This document shows, piece by piece, positions 9,144 to 17,753 of a stretch of DNA of 64,000 nt. The stretch covers positions 1 to 64,000 of the forward strand of contig JAESRX010000007.1 in NCBI GenBank assembly GCA_016764435.1. Direction: 5' to 3'. Below the pieces are notes generated by a model, which was not told the DNA's origin, did not search any database, and was given only the letters and a program-made list of their open reading frames with translations. A program made the translations under genes and the position numbers. This DNA comes from Flavobacteriaceae bacterium (GTDB lineage: Bacteria; Bacteroidota; Bacteroidia; Flavobacteriales; Flavobacteriaceae). Numbering within the stretch: the first letter of the stretch is position 1; every line of letters starts with the position of its first letter.

Positions 9144-10139
9144 ATGCATTTATTTCATAAAATAGGTTTCTTTTATACGCTATTCTTTGGTGCTATCCAA
9201 GGTCTTTATGCGCAAGATAACTATACAGAAACCGTCTTGTTAATGGGAAGCCGGTTTGATATTACCGTGGTCGCAAATACACAAAGCAAGGCCACTTATT
9301 TTATCAATAGTGCGGTCGAAGAAATAGCAAGGATAGAAAAATTAATTTCATCATGGGATCCCAATTCACAAACATCACAGATAAATAGAAGCGCAGGAAT
9401 TAGTCCTGTGAAAGTGGATAAAGAATTGTTCGATTTGATCCAACGATGTCTCTTAATTTCTAGAATTACAGATGGTGCTTTTGATATTAGTTATGCTTCT
9501 ATGGATAAGATTTGGTTTTTTGATGGTCGTATGAAAGTCATGCCGTCAGCGACTACTATTTTGAATTCTGTGAGGAACGTTGGCTATCAAAATATTATTT
9601 TAGAAGAAGCAACCCAGCAAGTGTTTTTAAGAAAGAAAGGGATGAAAATTGGTTTTGGAGGGATAGGAAAAGGCTATGCTGCGGATCGTGCGAAAGCGCT
9701 CTTGAAGTCAAAGGGTGTTCAAGCAGGGATTATTAATGCCTCCGGCGATATGAGTACTTGGGGAGCGCAAGCTAATGGGGAACCATGGACGGTTGCCATT
9801 ACCAATCCAATGGATAAAAACAAGGCTTTTGCTACCCTTCCTATTCGTAATAAAGCAGTCGTAACCTCTGGGAATTACGAAAAATTCGTACTATTTAAAG
9901 GGAAGCGTTACACGCATATTATAAATCCTAAAACTGGAATGCCATCAACAGGAATTATAAGCGTGACTGTTTTTTCAAAGAGAGCAGCATTAGCAGATGC
10001 TTTAGCAACCGCTGTTTTTGTAATGGGTGCTGAGGTTGGACTGGATAGAATAAATCAGTTAGCAGATGTTGAATGTATAGTTATAAAAGATACCGGTGAA
10101 ATAGTCACCTCTAAACATATTAAAATTAAAAAAACATGA
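9144..10139 (+). CDS. apbE: FAD:protein FMN transferase (ApbE family)
   Basis: ApbE enzymes move FMN from FAD onto a threonine or serine of exported target proteins. The product is 331 residues with a signal peptide ending near GLYAQ. Family motifs are LMGSRFDI near the mature N-terminus, a SSWDPNSQTSQIN segment, the nucleotide-binding GGIGKGYAADRA near 172-183, GIINASGD, THIINPKTGMPS near 257-268 and the metal-site ALADALATAVFVMG near 281-294. It overlaps the next gene by ATGA, implying translational coupling. No protein in this window shows a clear flavinylation motif (DxxSGAT type), so its substrate is not identified here. Confidence 0.95.
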   Translation: MHLFHKIGFFYTLFFGAIQGLYAQDNYTETVLLMGSRFDITVVANTQSKATYFINSAVEEIARIEKLISSWDPNSQTSQINRSAGISPVKVDKELFDLIQRCLLISRITDGAFDISYASMDKIWFFDGRMKVMPSATTILNSVRNVGYQNIILEEATQQVFLRKKGMKIGFGGIGKGYAADRAKALLKSKGVQAGIINASGDMSTWGAQANGEPWTVAITNPMDKNKAFATLPIRNKAVVTSGNYEKFVLFKGKRYTHIINPKTGMPSTGIISVTVFSKRAALADALATAVFVMGAEVGLDRINQLADVECIVIKDTGEIVTSKHIKIKKT

Positions 10140-10348
10140 TAAAGAAAGCTGTAGTGTTTATAGTCGTAATTACTTCTCTGAGTTCTTGTGTAGTTCTTAA
10201 GGAATATGAAAAAGTAGCGATCAATGATCCAGATATGGTATTGGCCGATCAAAAGTCGAATAGAAACGTGTCTACATTTCATTCGTATAGAGAAGCTGCT
10301 GTCGGAGCTAATGGTGGGAAAACGGGTGGAGGCTGTGGTTGTAACTAA
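10136..10348 (+). CDS. DUF4266 lipoprotein
   Basis: A 70-residue lipoprotein: a hydrophobic signal, then lipobox LSSC with the lipidated Cys18. The mature part is short and ends in a Gly/Cys tail, GGKTGGGCGCN, preceded by HSYREAAVG. This REx-xG then GGGCGCN pattern is the hallmark of DUF4266. The function is unknown. The start codon overlaps the apbE stop (ATGA) and the DUF3570 gene follows 13 bases later, so the three are made together. The CGC tail could bind metal or serve as a substrate for the operon's thioredoxin; both are inference. Confidence 0.85.
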   Translation: MIKKAVVFIVVITSLSSCVVLKEYEKVAINDPDMVLADQKSNRNVSTFHSYREAAVGANGGKTGGGCGCN

Positions 10349-10361
10349 TAAAATTATTGAT

Positions 10362-11681
10362 ATGAATATAAATAGACAAATAATAAGTGTTCTCTTTCTT
10401 ATAGTATCAATGCTTGGTTTTTCTCAAGAAAAAGAAAAATCGACCTATAAGAAAAGAGTTTTAGAAACCATAGAAGTAGATTTACTGTCAAGTTTCTATC
10501 TGCAAGATGGGGACAATGCGGCGGTCACAGGTGGGATAGGAACAGAAGAAATGACAGATATAACAGGAACTATGATTGTGTCTATTCCTCTAAATGATGA
10601 TGATGTACTCACCATAGATGCGGGGATTTCTGCCTATACATCAGCTTCGTCTAGTAATATAGATCCTTTTGATGGTGATCAGCTGGCTTCTCCTTTTGTA
10701 GCAAGTTCAGGAGCCTCCCAAAAGGATGTTTGGTTTAATTTTACAGGGATCTACACGCATAGTTCTGATGATAGAAATAAGGTGTGGTCCGCTAAATTTT
10801 CTGTATCCTCTGAATATGATTATTTTTCATTGGGTGCCGGGGCCAGTTATACCAAGCTTTTTAATGAGAAAAACACCGAAGTAAGTGTGAATGGATCCGT
10901 ATATATGGATACGTGGAGTGATTATTACCCGAAAGAATTGAGGGCTTTTTCACCTGAGGGAAAAGGGTTAGATGCCGGTTTGTTCTTCTACAATACCATC
11001 ACAGGAAATGAAAATTATAATCCGTTGTATCAGCAGTTTGATGGTTTGGGCAGGAATTCTTATGCCATGGGCTTGAATCTGTCACAAATTTTAACAAAAA
11101 ACATGCAGGGATCGTTAGCTATTGATGTCATACAGCAAAAAGGATTGTTATCAACTCCTTTTCAGCGCGTGTATTTTAGTGATGTCGCAGCGTCATTTAT
11201 AGAGAATTTTCACTTGGCAGATAGCAACGAGAAATTACCGAATACTAGAATTAAGATTGCGCTAGGGGGGAGGTTGAATTATTATATTAATGAGTTTTTA
11301 GTACTGAGAACCTTCTATCGCTATTACACGGACGATTGGGGGATAAAGTCTCATACAGCCAGTGTAGAGTTGCCTATTAAAATAACAACTAAATTTACAT
11401 TGTATCCATCATATAGATTTTACAAGCAGACAGGAGCTACTTATTTTGCTCCCTACAATACTCATTTGTCTTCACAGGAGTTTTATACCTCAGATTACGA
11501 TTTAGCGGGGTATACTGCCAATCAATATGGATTTGGGATCCGTTATACAGATATTTTTACCAAAACACATCTATGGAAATTCGGGTTGAAAAGCATCGAT
11601 TTGAAATTTAATCAATATGATAGAAGTACAGGGTTAACATCGAGTATTGTGAGTGGAGGAATGAAATTCGTAATGGACTAA
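10362..11681 (+). CDS. DUF3570 outer-membrane beta-barrel protein
   Basis: The start at 10362 (MNINRQIISVLF) is chosen because it gives a proper signal peptide ending near MLGFSQ; the open frame extends upstream into DUF4266 but that part overlaps another gene. The 439-residue product has alternating beta strands throughout, many aromatic girdle residues, and ends in a strand followed by GGMKFVMD. It fits the DUF3570 family of predicted outer-membrane barrels. The fixed neighbourhood with thioredoxin, ApbE and DUF4266 suggests a shared envelope redox or metal-handling role. The family is uncharacterised as far as I know. Confidence 0.85.
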   Translation: MNINRQIISVLFLIVSMLGFSQEKEKSTYKKRVLETIEVDLLSSFYLQDGDNAAVTGGIGTEEMTDITGTMIVSIPLNDDDVLTIDAGISAYTSASSSNIDPFDGDQLASPFVASSGASQKDVWFNFTGIYTHSSDDRNKVWSAKFSVSSEYDYFSLGAGASYTKLFNEKNTEVSVNGSVYMDTWSDYYPKELRAFSPEGKGLDAGLFFYNTITGNENYNPLYQQFDGLGRNSYAMGLNLSQILTKNMQGSLAIDVIQQKGLLSTPFQRVYFSDVAASFIENFHLADSNEKLPNTRIKIALGGRLNYYINEFLVLRTFYRYYTDDWGIKSHTASVELPIKITTKFTLYPSYRFYKQTGATYFAPYNTHLSSQEFYTSDYDLAGYTANQYGFGIRYTDIFTKTHLWKFGLKSIDLKFNQYDRSTGLTSSIVSGGMKFVMD

Positions 11682-11703
11682 CCACTTGATAGATAGTATT
11701 TTT

Positions 11704-11752
11704 AAACACAAAAGCACGGTCTTAATAGCTAAGACCGTGCTTTTGTGTTTTA
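11704..11752 (+). terminator. Strong terminator of the thioredoxin-DUF3570 operon
   Basis: A perfect 21-base stem (11704-11724 with 11730-11750) and a 5-base loop. T-runs lie on both sides, so it could also serve the convergent gene at 11952-12461. Nothing else was recognised in 11753-11951. Confidence 0.85.
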
Positions 11753-11951
11753 GGATTCTAATTTTGAAAGAACAAATAATCCTATATTGGTTTCTAAAAA
11801 CCTGCTAACGTAAGTAATTTCAGTAAGTAATTTTCGGATAATTCAGCCTCTATATTCGAGAAAGTGTACCTTTTTTGAGCGGTTATTTTCTGCTGTGCCA
11901 ATTGAGAACATTAGAAAATAAAATCAACGCTACCAAATACGAGAGAAGAAC

Positions 11952-12461
11952 TTAATAAGTATCTGGATCAAGATCATCTATATTATCAAAATTATCAGGA
12001 TTGTCAAAAATATCCTCGTCAAATTCTTCTCCGAGGACAATCTCACTTTCAAATTTCTTTTCAGGAGCTTCTTCTGGCGCATCGCCAAAGGCAAAAGTTA
12101 CTGGTTTTGTACAGGAAGCTTTCTCTTCATCTTGAGCGGTCACTTCTACAAAAAAGGTCCACATGGACATGAAATCGTACACGTAAATCATTTTATCACC
12201 TAGATTAGGAGTCGCATCATACAAAGAATAAGTTTTCATACTATTATCTACGCCGTCTTCTGACATATCAAACAATGGAATTTCTTCTCCCTGTTCCCAG
12301 TCTGGACTTGCTTTGTAAAACGAAGCCATCTCCTGGCCGTTAAAACCAAAAGCTTTTGCAATTAAAAAATGTAAGTCTTCTAAATTACTAGAATTTGCCA
12401 TTACTACATCTCTAATCACATCATTCTTAACGTCTAATATTATTCTAAACTTCACTGCCAT
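11952..12461 (-). CDS. pRiA4b ORF-3-like domain protein
   Basis: The start is placed at the ninth codon of the longest frame (MAVKFRIILDVKNDVIRDVV), which matches the usual beginning of these proteins. The 169-residue product has the ORF-3-like fold pattern: an N-terminal beta strand, the LEDLHFLIAKAFGF helix, then MIYVYDFMSMWTFFVEV. The C-terminal 45 residues are very acidic (EEFDEDIFDNPDNFDNIDD), perhaps a disordered tail. The family takes its name from a plasmid gene and is often labelled as an IS1096-passenger type, but there is no transposon here and the gene sits in core chromosome. Function unknown. Confidence 0.75.
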   Translation of the reverse strand: MAVKFRIILDVKNDVIRDVVMANSSNLEDLHFLIAKAFGFNGQEMASFYKASPDWEQGEEIPLFDMSEDGVDNSMKTYSLYDATPNLGDKMIYVYDFMSMWTFFVEVTAQDEEKASCTKPVTFAFGDAPEEAPEKKFESEIVLGEEFDEDIFDNPDNFDNIDDLDPDTY

Positions 12462-12527
12462 CTTTTGAATTATAATTTGCTGCAAATGTACTAAATTTTA
12501 GTAATTTTAACGCTTAGAAAATAAACA

Positions 12528-12950
12528 ATGGAAAATAAAGCGGCAGTACTCGAAGTGCTCAATAAAATGTGTGATAATACACTCATGGAAACCTTAAGAA
12601 TTACATATACTGATTTTGGGGATGATTTTTTAATAGCGACAATGCCAGTAGACGCGAGAGTTCACCAACCAGACGGTGTTTTGAATGGGGGAGCTACGAT
12701 GGCTATGGCAGAAAGTGTAGGAAGTCCTTTATCTATGATGGTGGTAGATAGAGAGAAATTTTTTGTGAGAGGGATTTCTTTTTCTGCAAACCACCTACGG
12801 GGGATGAGAACTGGAATATTAACTGCTACGGCAAGATTTATTCATCAAGGACGTACCACACATTTAGTAGAAATCACCTTGACCAATGAAGAAGGTAAAA
12901 TTGTGTCTATTTGTAAATTGACCAATATAGTCTTAGAAATTAAGAAGTAA
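12528..12950 (+). CDS. menI: Hotdog-fold thioesterase, probable DHNA-CoA hydrolase
   Basis: A 140-residue PaaI/4HBT-type protein. The signature HQPDGVLNGGATMAMAES near residues 42-59 carries the HxPxGxxxGG turn and the catalytic Glu of the helix. A second conserved segment, GISFSANHLR, follows. It lies directly upstream of menF and menD, which makes 1,4-dihydroxy-2-naphthoyl-CoA the likely substrate, in the step after MenB in menaquinone synthesis. The menI name rests on context; related hotdog enzymes hydrolyse phenylacetyl-CoA or other aryl-CoAs. Confidence 0.8.
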   Translation: MENKAAVLEVLNKMCDNTLMETLRITYTDFGDDFLIATMPVDARVHQPDGVLNGGATMAMAESVGSPLSMMVVDREKFFVRGISFSANHLRGMRTGILTATARFIHQGRTTHLVEITLTNEEGKIVSICKLTNIVLEIKK

Positions 12951-13047
12951 TTTAGTGAATAAAAATAGGGATAAGAAGGCTAGGGGAATGAGGTTCAATC
13001 CCTTTTTTTAAGCCTAGCGTTACCTACCTATAAAACAATATTGAAGT

Positions 13048-14094
13048 TTGAATACACAGATCCTTAAAAAGTTGCATGAATTATTGGAATCTAAGAGTCC
13101 CTTTGTGGCTTTTAGAAAACCGAATGGTTCTACTATTACCGTAATTGAACAACAAGATGATTTGTTGTACGATGCGCATAATTTTGAAGCTAAGGGCTTT
13201 GTGTTCGCGCCTTTTGATACGAGCACTAAGGAAGTATTGTTTCCTGCTCATTTAATTAAAAAAACCACTTTTTCTTTACAGAATTCAACGGGTAATTATA
13301 CACCATCTATGAGAGGGGAGGACACAGCGTCTAAGGAGAAATACCTTTTGTTATTAGAAAAGAGTCTTGCATTTATCAAAGAGACTGAGGTAGAAAAAAT
13401 TGTTATTTCTCGCAGGGAGTATTGTCCTGAATCTACAGAGAATGAAGTGGTTTTATTACAGCGCTTATTAAGCGCTTATAGCAATGCTTTTGTGTATTTA
13501 TGGGTGCATCCAAAGGTAGGGACTTGGTTAGGGGCTTCCCCTGAAAGGTTGTTAGAATTGCAAGGAGACGTGTTGCAAACAATGGCTTTAGCAGGAACCC
13601 AGCCATATTTGAATACAGAGCAAGTGGTTTGGAAACAGAAGGAAATTACGGAACAACAGTTCGTGACTAATTTTGTGATTGAAAACCTAAGGCCCTTTGT
13701 TACGTGCCTGGAGACCAGTGATACATATACCGTGAAAGCGGGGCGTTTATTACATCTAAGAACAGATATTGAAGGGCGGTTAAAGCAAGCAATAACCGTT
13801 CGAGAATTAATTAATCATTTACATCCTACTCCGGCTGTTTGTGGAGTTCCAAAGCAGGAAGCCAAGTCGTTTATTTTAAAAAATGAAGGTTATGATAGGC
13901 GTTTTTATACCGGTTTTTTAGGAGAACTAAACATGGATGATAAGACCTGTTTATATGTGAATTTAAGATGTATGGAAGTTAGCAAAGAAGGGACATTTGT
14001 ATACATTGGCGGAGGAATAACAATAGATAGTATTCCTGAAAAAGAATGGGAAGAGACGGTGTCTAAATCTAAAACCATGAAACGCATCTTATAA
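13048..14094 (+). CDS. menF: Isochorismate synthase
   Basis: Converts chorismate to isochorismate, the committed step to menaquinone. The 348-residue protein carries chorismate-binding motifs: GTWLGASPERLL near 156-167, MALAGTQ, HLRTDIEG, HPTPAVCGVPK near 251-261 and YTGFLGE. The start is TTG at 13048, chosen because no ATG lies in frame upstream of the conserved N-terminal region and the length then fits the family. It lies 97 bases after menI and 55 bases before menD, so the three are probably co-regulated. No isochorismatase or siderophore genes are nearby, which supports menF rather than entC. Confidence 0.92.
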   Translation: MNTQILKKLHELLESKSPFVAFRKPNGSTITVIEQQDDLLYDAHNFEAKGFVFAPFDTSTKEVLFPAHLIKKTTFSLQNSTGNYTPSMRGEDTASKEKYLLLLEKSLAFIKETEVEKIVISRREYCPESTENEVVLLQRLLSAYSNAFVYLWVHPKVGTWLGASPERLLELQGDVLQTMALAGTQPYLNTEQVVWKQKEITEQQFVTNFVIENLRPFVTCLETSDTYTVKAGRLLHLRTDIEGRLKQAITVRELINHLHPTPAVCGVPKQEAKSFILKNEGYDRRFYTGFLGELNMDDKTCLYVNLRCMEVSKEGTFVYIGGGITIDSIPEKEWEETVSKSKTMKRIL

Positions 14095-14120
14095 TCAAGT
14101 ATTTTACTTGAAATTTTACG

Positions 14121-14128
14121 TATCTTTG
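14121..14128 (+). promoter_or_regulatory. -7 box upstream of menD
   Basis: TATCTTTG, a full match to TAnnTTTG, 21 bases before the menD ATG. No TTG at the usual distance was found, so an internal promoter for menD is only possible. Confidence 0.4.
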
Positions 14129-14149
14129 CCCACTCGTTTTTAATAAATA

Positions 14150-15862
14150 ATGGCAGTATACCCAACGCATAAATTAGCACAGCAAATAATCCTTTCCTGC
14201 AAAGAAAATGGAATCACACAAGTAGTTGTGTCTCCAGGCTCTAGAAATGCACCTTTAATTATTGGTTTTAATCAAGAACCTAGCATCGAATTATTGAGTG
14301 TGGTGGACGAACGATGTGCTGCTTTTTTTGCCCTAGGAATTGCCCAGCAAACGAGAAAACCAATCGCATTAATATGTTCTTCCGGTTCCGCATTGTTAAA
14401 TTATTTCCCAGCGGTTGCGGAGGCGTTTTACAGTGATATTCCCTTGCTTATAATTACTGCAGACAGACCCAAACATTTGATTGATATAGGGGATGGGCAA
14501 ACCATACAGCAAGAAAATGTTTTTGGAGCTCATGTACTCGCAAGTATTAATTTGGAGGAAATTCCTTTAGGAAATAACGATGTGTTATTAGAAAAAAGAG
14601 TGGCGAATCAAATTCAGTTGGGGTTGCAAATAGCCATCGAAAAGAAAGGGCCAATTCATATAAATGTACCCATGAATGAACCTTTATATGATACTGTAGA
14701 TCAATGGACGATTGATAGCTCTTTGATAAAATGCGTTAAAACGAGTAGGCCTCTATCTTTATTAGAAGAAACCCCTTTAGAGGTCGAGGAGCTTTTGGAA
14801 TTTGCAGCAGTTTGGAATGCTTCCAAAAAGAAAATTGTATTGGTAGGTGCGAACCCTCCTGACGCTTTGTTACAAATTCAATTGGAACATCTTACAAAGG
14901 ATCCCTCGGTGATTGTGTTGGTAGAAAATACGGCCAATCTTTCTCACCCGATGTTTATCAATAGCATTGATAAAATAATTTTCCCTTTAGATGAGGACTC
15001 TTTAGAGAAATTTCAACCAGAGATATTATTAACTCTAGGAGGCATGATTGTTTCCAAAAAAATAAAACAACAGTTGCGTAAGTTACCTCCGAAACACCAT
15101 TGGCATGTAGATGCTAAGAGAGGCTATGATTCTTACCATTGCTTAGAACATCATTTTAAAATATCTGCACAATTATTTTTTAGTCAATTTTTCTTTTTAA
15201 CAAAAGAAAGGGAGAGTGATTTCCGTGATTTTTGGCTGGATAAAAAAGCAGCGCGATTAGAGAAACACGCACAGTTTGTTGCCGATTGCGAGTTTTCAGA
15301 CTTTAAAGTAATGGCAACTTTAATTCCTTCGATACCGGAGCATAGTATGTTGCAATTAAGTAACAGTTCCATTATAAGGTATGCTCAGTTATTTGATGTA
15401 AAGTCATCTGTAGATGTTTTTTGCAATCGAGGAACTAGTGGGATAGATGGAAGTACGAGTACGGCTATTGGGGCAAGTGTGGCTTCCGATAAACAGGTGG
15501 TACTCATTACAGGAGATATTAGTTTTTTATATGACAGTAATGGCTTGTGGAATAAATACATTCCGAATAGCTTTAGGATTATTGTGATAAATAATAATGG
15601 GGGTGGTATTTTTAGGTTTATTCCGGGACCACAATCAAGTAATTCGTTGGAATATTTTGAAACACCTCACGGTTTAACAGCGAAACAATTAAGTGCTATG
15701 TATGGATTCGGATATAGCAAGGTAGAAAATACAGAATCATTAGAGAATACGTTGAAAAATTTCTATCTTGTGGAAGGTGGACCTAAATTGTTAGAAATTT
15801 TCACGCCAACAATATTGAATGATACGGTTTTAAAATCGTATTTCAAGAATTTAAAAGTATAA
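14150..15862 (+). CDS. menD: SEPHCHC synthase (MenD)
   Basis: A thiamine-diphosphate enzyme that adds the succinic semialdehyde unit from 2-oxoglutarate to isochorismate. It is 570 residues long. Visible motifs are SPGSRNAPL near residues 28-36, VVDERCAAFFALG with the cofactor-activating Glu, GRGTSGIDGSTSTAIGA-like substrate loop near 428-443, and the ThDP/Mg motif GDISFLYD ... INNNGGGIF near 460-490. It follows menF and is followed after 2 bases by the CvfB-like gene. Confidence 0.96.
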   Translation: MAVYPTHKLAQQIILSCKENGITQVVVSPGSRNAPLIIGFNQEPSIELLSVVDERCAAFFALGIAQQTRKPIALICSSGSALLNYFPAVAEAFYSDIPLLIITADRPKHLIDIGDGQTIQQENVFGAHVLASINLEEIPLGNNDVLLEKRVANQIQLGLQIAIEKKGPIHINVPMNEPLYDTVDQWTIDSSLIKCVKTSRPLSLLEETPLEVEELLEFAAVWNASKKKIVLVGANPPDALLQIQLEHLTKDPSVIVLVENTANLSHPMFINSIDKIIFPLDEDSLEKFQPEILLTLGGMIVSKKIKQQLRKLPPKHHWHVDAKRGYDSYHCLEHHFKISAQLFFSQFFFLTKERESDFRDFWLDKKAARLEKHAQFVADCEFSDFKVMATLIPSIPEHSMLQLSNSSIIRYAQLFDVKSSVDVFCNRGTSGIDGSTSTAIGASVASDKQVVLITGDISFLYDSNGLWNKYIPNSFRIIVINNNGGGIFRFIPGPQSSNSLEYFETPHGLTAKQLSAMYGFGYSKVENTESLENTLKNFYLVEGGPKLLEIFTPTILNDTVLKSYFKNLKV

Positions 15863-15864
15863 AA

Positions 15865-16278
15865 ATGGAATTAAAAGTAGGAGATAGGGTAAGCTTAATT
15901 ATTGGTAGAAAAAGCCAAATGGGATTTACCGTATTAGTGGATCAGGAATTTGAAGGGATGTTGTATAGAACAGAATTATACCAACGCTTGGAAGAGGGAG
16001 AAACCAGAGATGGATATATTAAAAAGATAAGAGAAGACGGGAAGATAGATGTTTCTTTAACACCTATTGGGTTTTTTCACGCCAATGCAACGCAAGAAAA
16101 ATATTTGATAGAGAAAATGGTAGCCAATAATGGTTTTTTACCCTTAACGGATAAAAGTAGTCCGGACGAAATCAAGTTCGGTGTAGAAATGAGTAAAAAA
16201 GCATTTAAAAAAGCCATTGGAGGCTTGTATAAAGCGAAAAAGATTACCATTGATGAAGATGGAATCAGATTGCTCTAA
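15865..16278 (+). CDS. Short CvfB-like RNA-binding protein (S1 plus winged helix)
   Basis: A 137-residue protein. Residues 1-65 form an S1-type RNA-binding fold (VGDRVSLIIGRKSQMGFTVLVD, then GYIKKIREDGKIDVSL). Residues 75-137 match the winged-helix end of CvfB/YitL proteins (FGVEMSKKAFKKAIGGLYK, then a final ITIDEDGIRLL). CvfB itself is usually around 280 residues with three S1-like units, so this is the C-terminal half as a stand-alone protein. It is 2 bases after menD and ends at a strong terminator, so it is the last gene of the men operon. Likely an RNA-binding regulator; target unknown. Confidence 0.8.
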   Translation: MELKVGDRVSLIIGRKSQMGFTVLVDQEFEGMLYRTELYQRLEEGETRDGYIKKIREDGKIDVSLTPIGFFHANATQEKYLIEKMVANNGFLPLTDKSSPDEIKFGVEMSKKAFKKAIGGLYKAKKITIDEDGIRLL

Positions 16279-16297
16279 GCATACGTATAGATCATAA

Positions 16298-16337
16298 ACA
16301 GCGCCTAATTTCTAGTGAATTAGGCGCTGTTTTTTTT
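16298..16337 (+). terminator. Terminator of the menF-menD-cvfB-like operon
   Basis: Thirteen-base perfect arms (ACAGCGCCTAATT / AATTAGGCGCTGT) with a 7-base loop, followed by a T-run. Confidence 0.9.
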
Positions 16338-16362
16338 AAGGATACCTTGATTGTAAATGAGT

Positions 16363-17515
16363 CTAATTTTTTAATTCATTTGTTGGTTTTTGGATGATTT
16401 TATTCTCTTTAGGGATCCTCTTTTTTAGGAAATATTTTTGCCCTAAATGACTAGATTGATGTTCCATAACATGAAACCAACTAAAATGATTATTCATGGA
16501 GGCTCCTTTGACAGAAGAATTTAACCAGCGGTCGTCTTTCTTTTTTAATTCAGAAATTGTTTTTTTTTCTGACCTCTTTGTACCGCTGTAAATAATAGGC
16601 GACGGACTGCCCTTTAAAAGTGTCTCTTCCAGCTTGCTCTAAGTCTAAAGCAGTATTCCATATTTTTTTTTCTTCCGCGTTTAATTCTCTGTTTTCAAAC
16701 GTGTAGACTTGGTAGTGTTTTTCGGCAGCTGCTAAATGCATAATTAACGCTCCTGTTTTATTTGCTTTTTGATCATGTAAATAATCAAGTTCATAGACGC
16801 TCATATTTACCAAGGCTTTTTCAACTCTATTACTCAGGTTATTTAACATTGATATTAGGATTCCTATGTGTGGTGAAAAGCCTTTAATGGATCCAATATA
16901 ATTTCAGGCTTGCTCCATTTTAATACCGCTTCCTATTATTTCTAATGAAAGATCCCTTGACTTGCATCCTTGCTTGAGGTTATTTTAAATCCTTTTACAC
17001 GCTGATGTTCCGATGATATTCCTTCCGTCCAATGTGGTATTAGGTTGTCAATAATTGGTTTTTCAAAACTTGGATTTGAAAGAGTTACCGCTTTAAAATC
17101 GCCATTTTTGCCTTGGAATGAAATTTTAAAATTGTCAAAATAAAAACGTCCATTGTTATTGCAGATACCTCCAAAACTAATTCCTTTAGAGTTTGAATCT
17201 ATTTTTCCAATAATTGTATACGTTCTCCATTCTGAAGAGTTAATAGGTCGATCCTCCATATTATCAAAAAAACCGATTTCATTATTTTTGTTGTCAACTC
17301 TTGCCCATAAACCGGCCCATGCGAGAGAATCATTAGATATTACTTTGACAGTAGCTTGTAGCTTAAAGGTCTTATCTTCTTTAGATTCAATATTGAAAGT
17401 TTGCCTAAAAGAAGTCCGTTCTCTTGAAATTATCGTTGTTGTTTTTTTGGTTTGAGCATAAAACAGCGTTGTGAAAAGCGCTATAATTAAGAAGATGATT
17501 TTTTTTATATTTCAT
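16363..17515 (-). pseudogene. Broken gene for a secreted protein with a C-terminal DinB domain
   Basis: The two visible fragments (16550-16849 and 16942-17259) are parts of one gene. Reading from ATG 17515, removing one A from the A8 run (17499-17506) gives a good signal peptide, KIIFLIIALFTTLFYAQ. A beta-rich domain follows with GFFDNMEDRPINSSEWRTY and GRFYFDNFKI. Restoring one G at 16954-16956 continues the frame as SQGDLSLEIIGSGIK. A TGA at 16904-16906 is a true nonsense codon. DinB then begins with GFSPHIGILISMLNN and GALIMHLAAAEKHY. Removing one A from the A9 run (16560-16568) restores the DinB end, SWFHVMEHQSSHLGQ, to the stop at 16363. With these three fixes the length becomes exactly 384 codons. 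The DinB His residues are still present. The parental family, a carbohydrate-binding-like domain joined to DinB, is inferred. Confidence 0.85.
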
Positions 17516-17683
17516 TTTTTTTACTCAAATATCACAACAATTGATTTAAAAATAAAAATCATGCTATTTTTTGAGGTAAATCCATTGCAATGATAAAACT
17601 AGAGGGAGATGGTTCATGGGCCAGTAGTTTTATCTTTAGAATATAAATAAAACTTGAATTTTAGCGTCCTTAAATTTTAACGA

Positions 17684-17723
17684 TTAAAAACCCCCTTGTT
17701 TTAACTAAAACAAGGGGGTTTAA
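17684..17723. terminator. Terminator downstream of the bleomycin-hydrolase-like gene
   Basis: AACCCCCTTGTTTTA / TAAAACAAGGGGGTT stem with a very short loop and T/A tails on both sides. It serves the minus-strand gene at 17754. The rest of 17516-17753 is AT-rich with no supported feature. Confidence 0.85.
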
Positions 17724-17753
17724 AATTTAATGGACTTAGAATTATGAGATCAA

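Noticed and set aside
11952-12461. Transposon origin for the pRiA4b ORF-3-like gene
   Set aside because: No transposase, inverted repeats or target duplications are visible around it.
12951-13047. Terminator between menI and menF
   Set aside because: There is a T-run near 13001 but the preceding stem is only GGG/CCC-sized; not enough to call.
17153-17455. 100-residue plus-strand frame
   Set aside because: It is the antisense shadow of the broken DinB-type gene.
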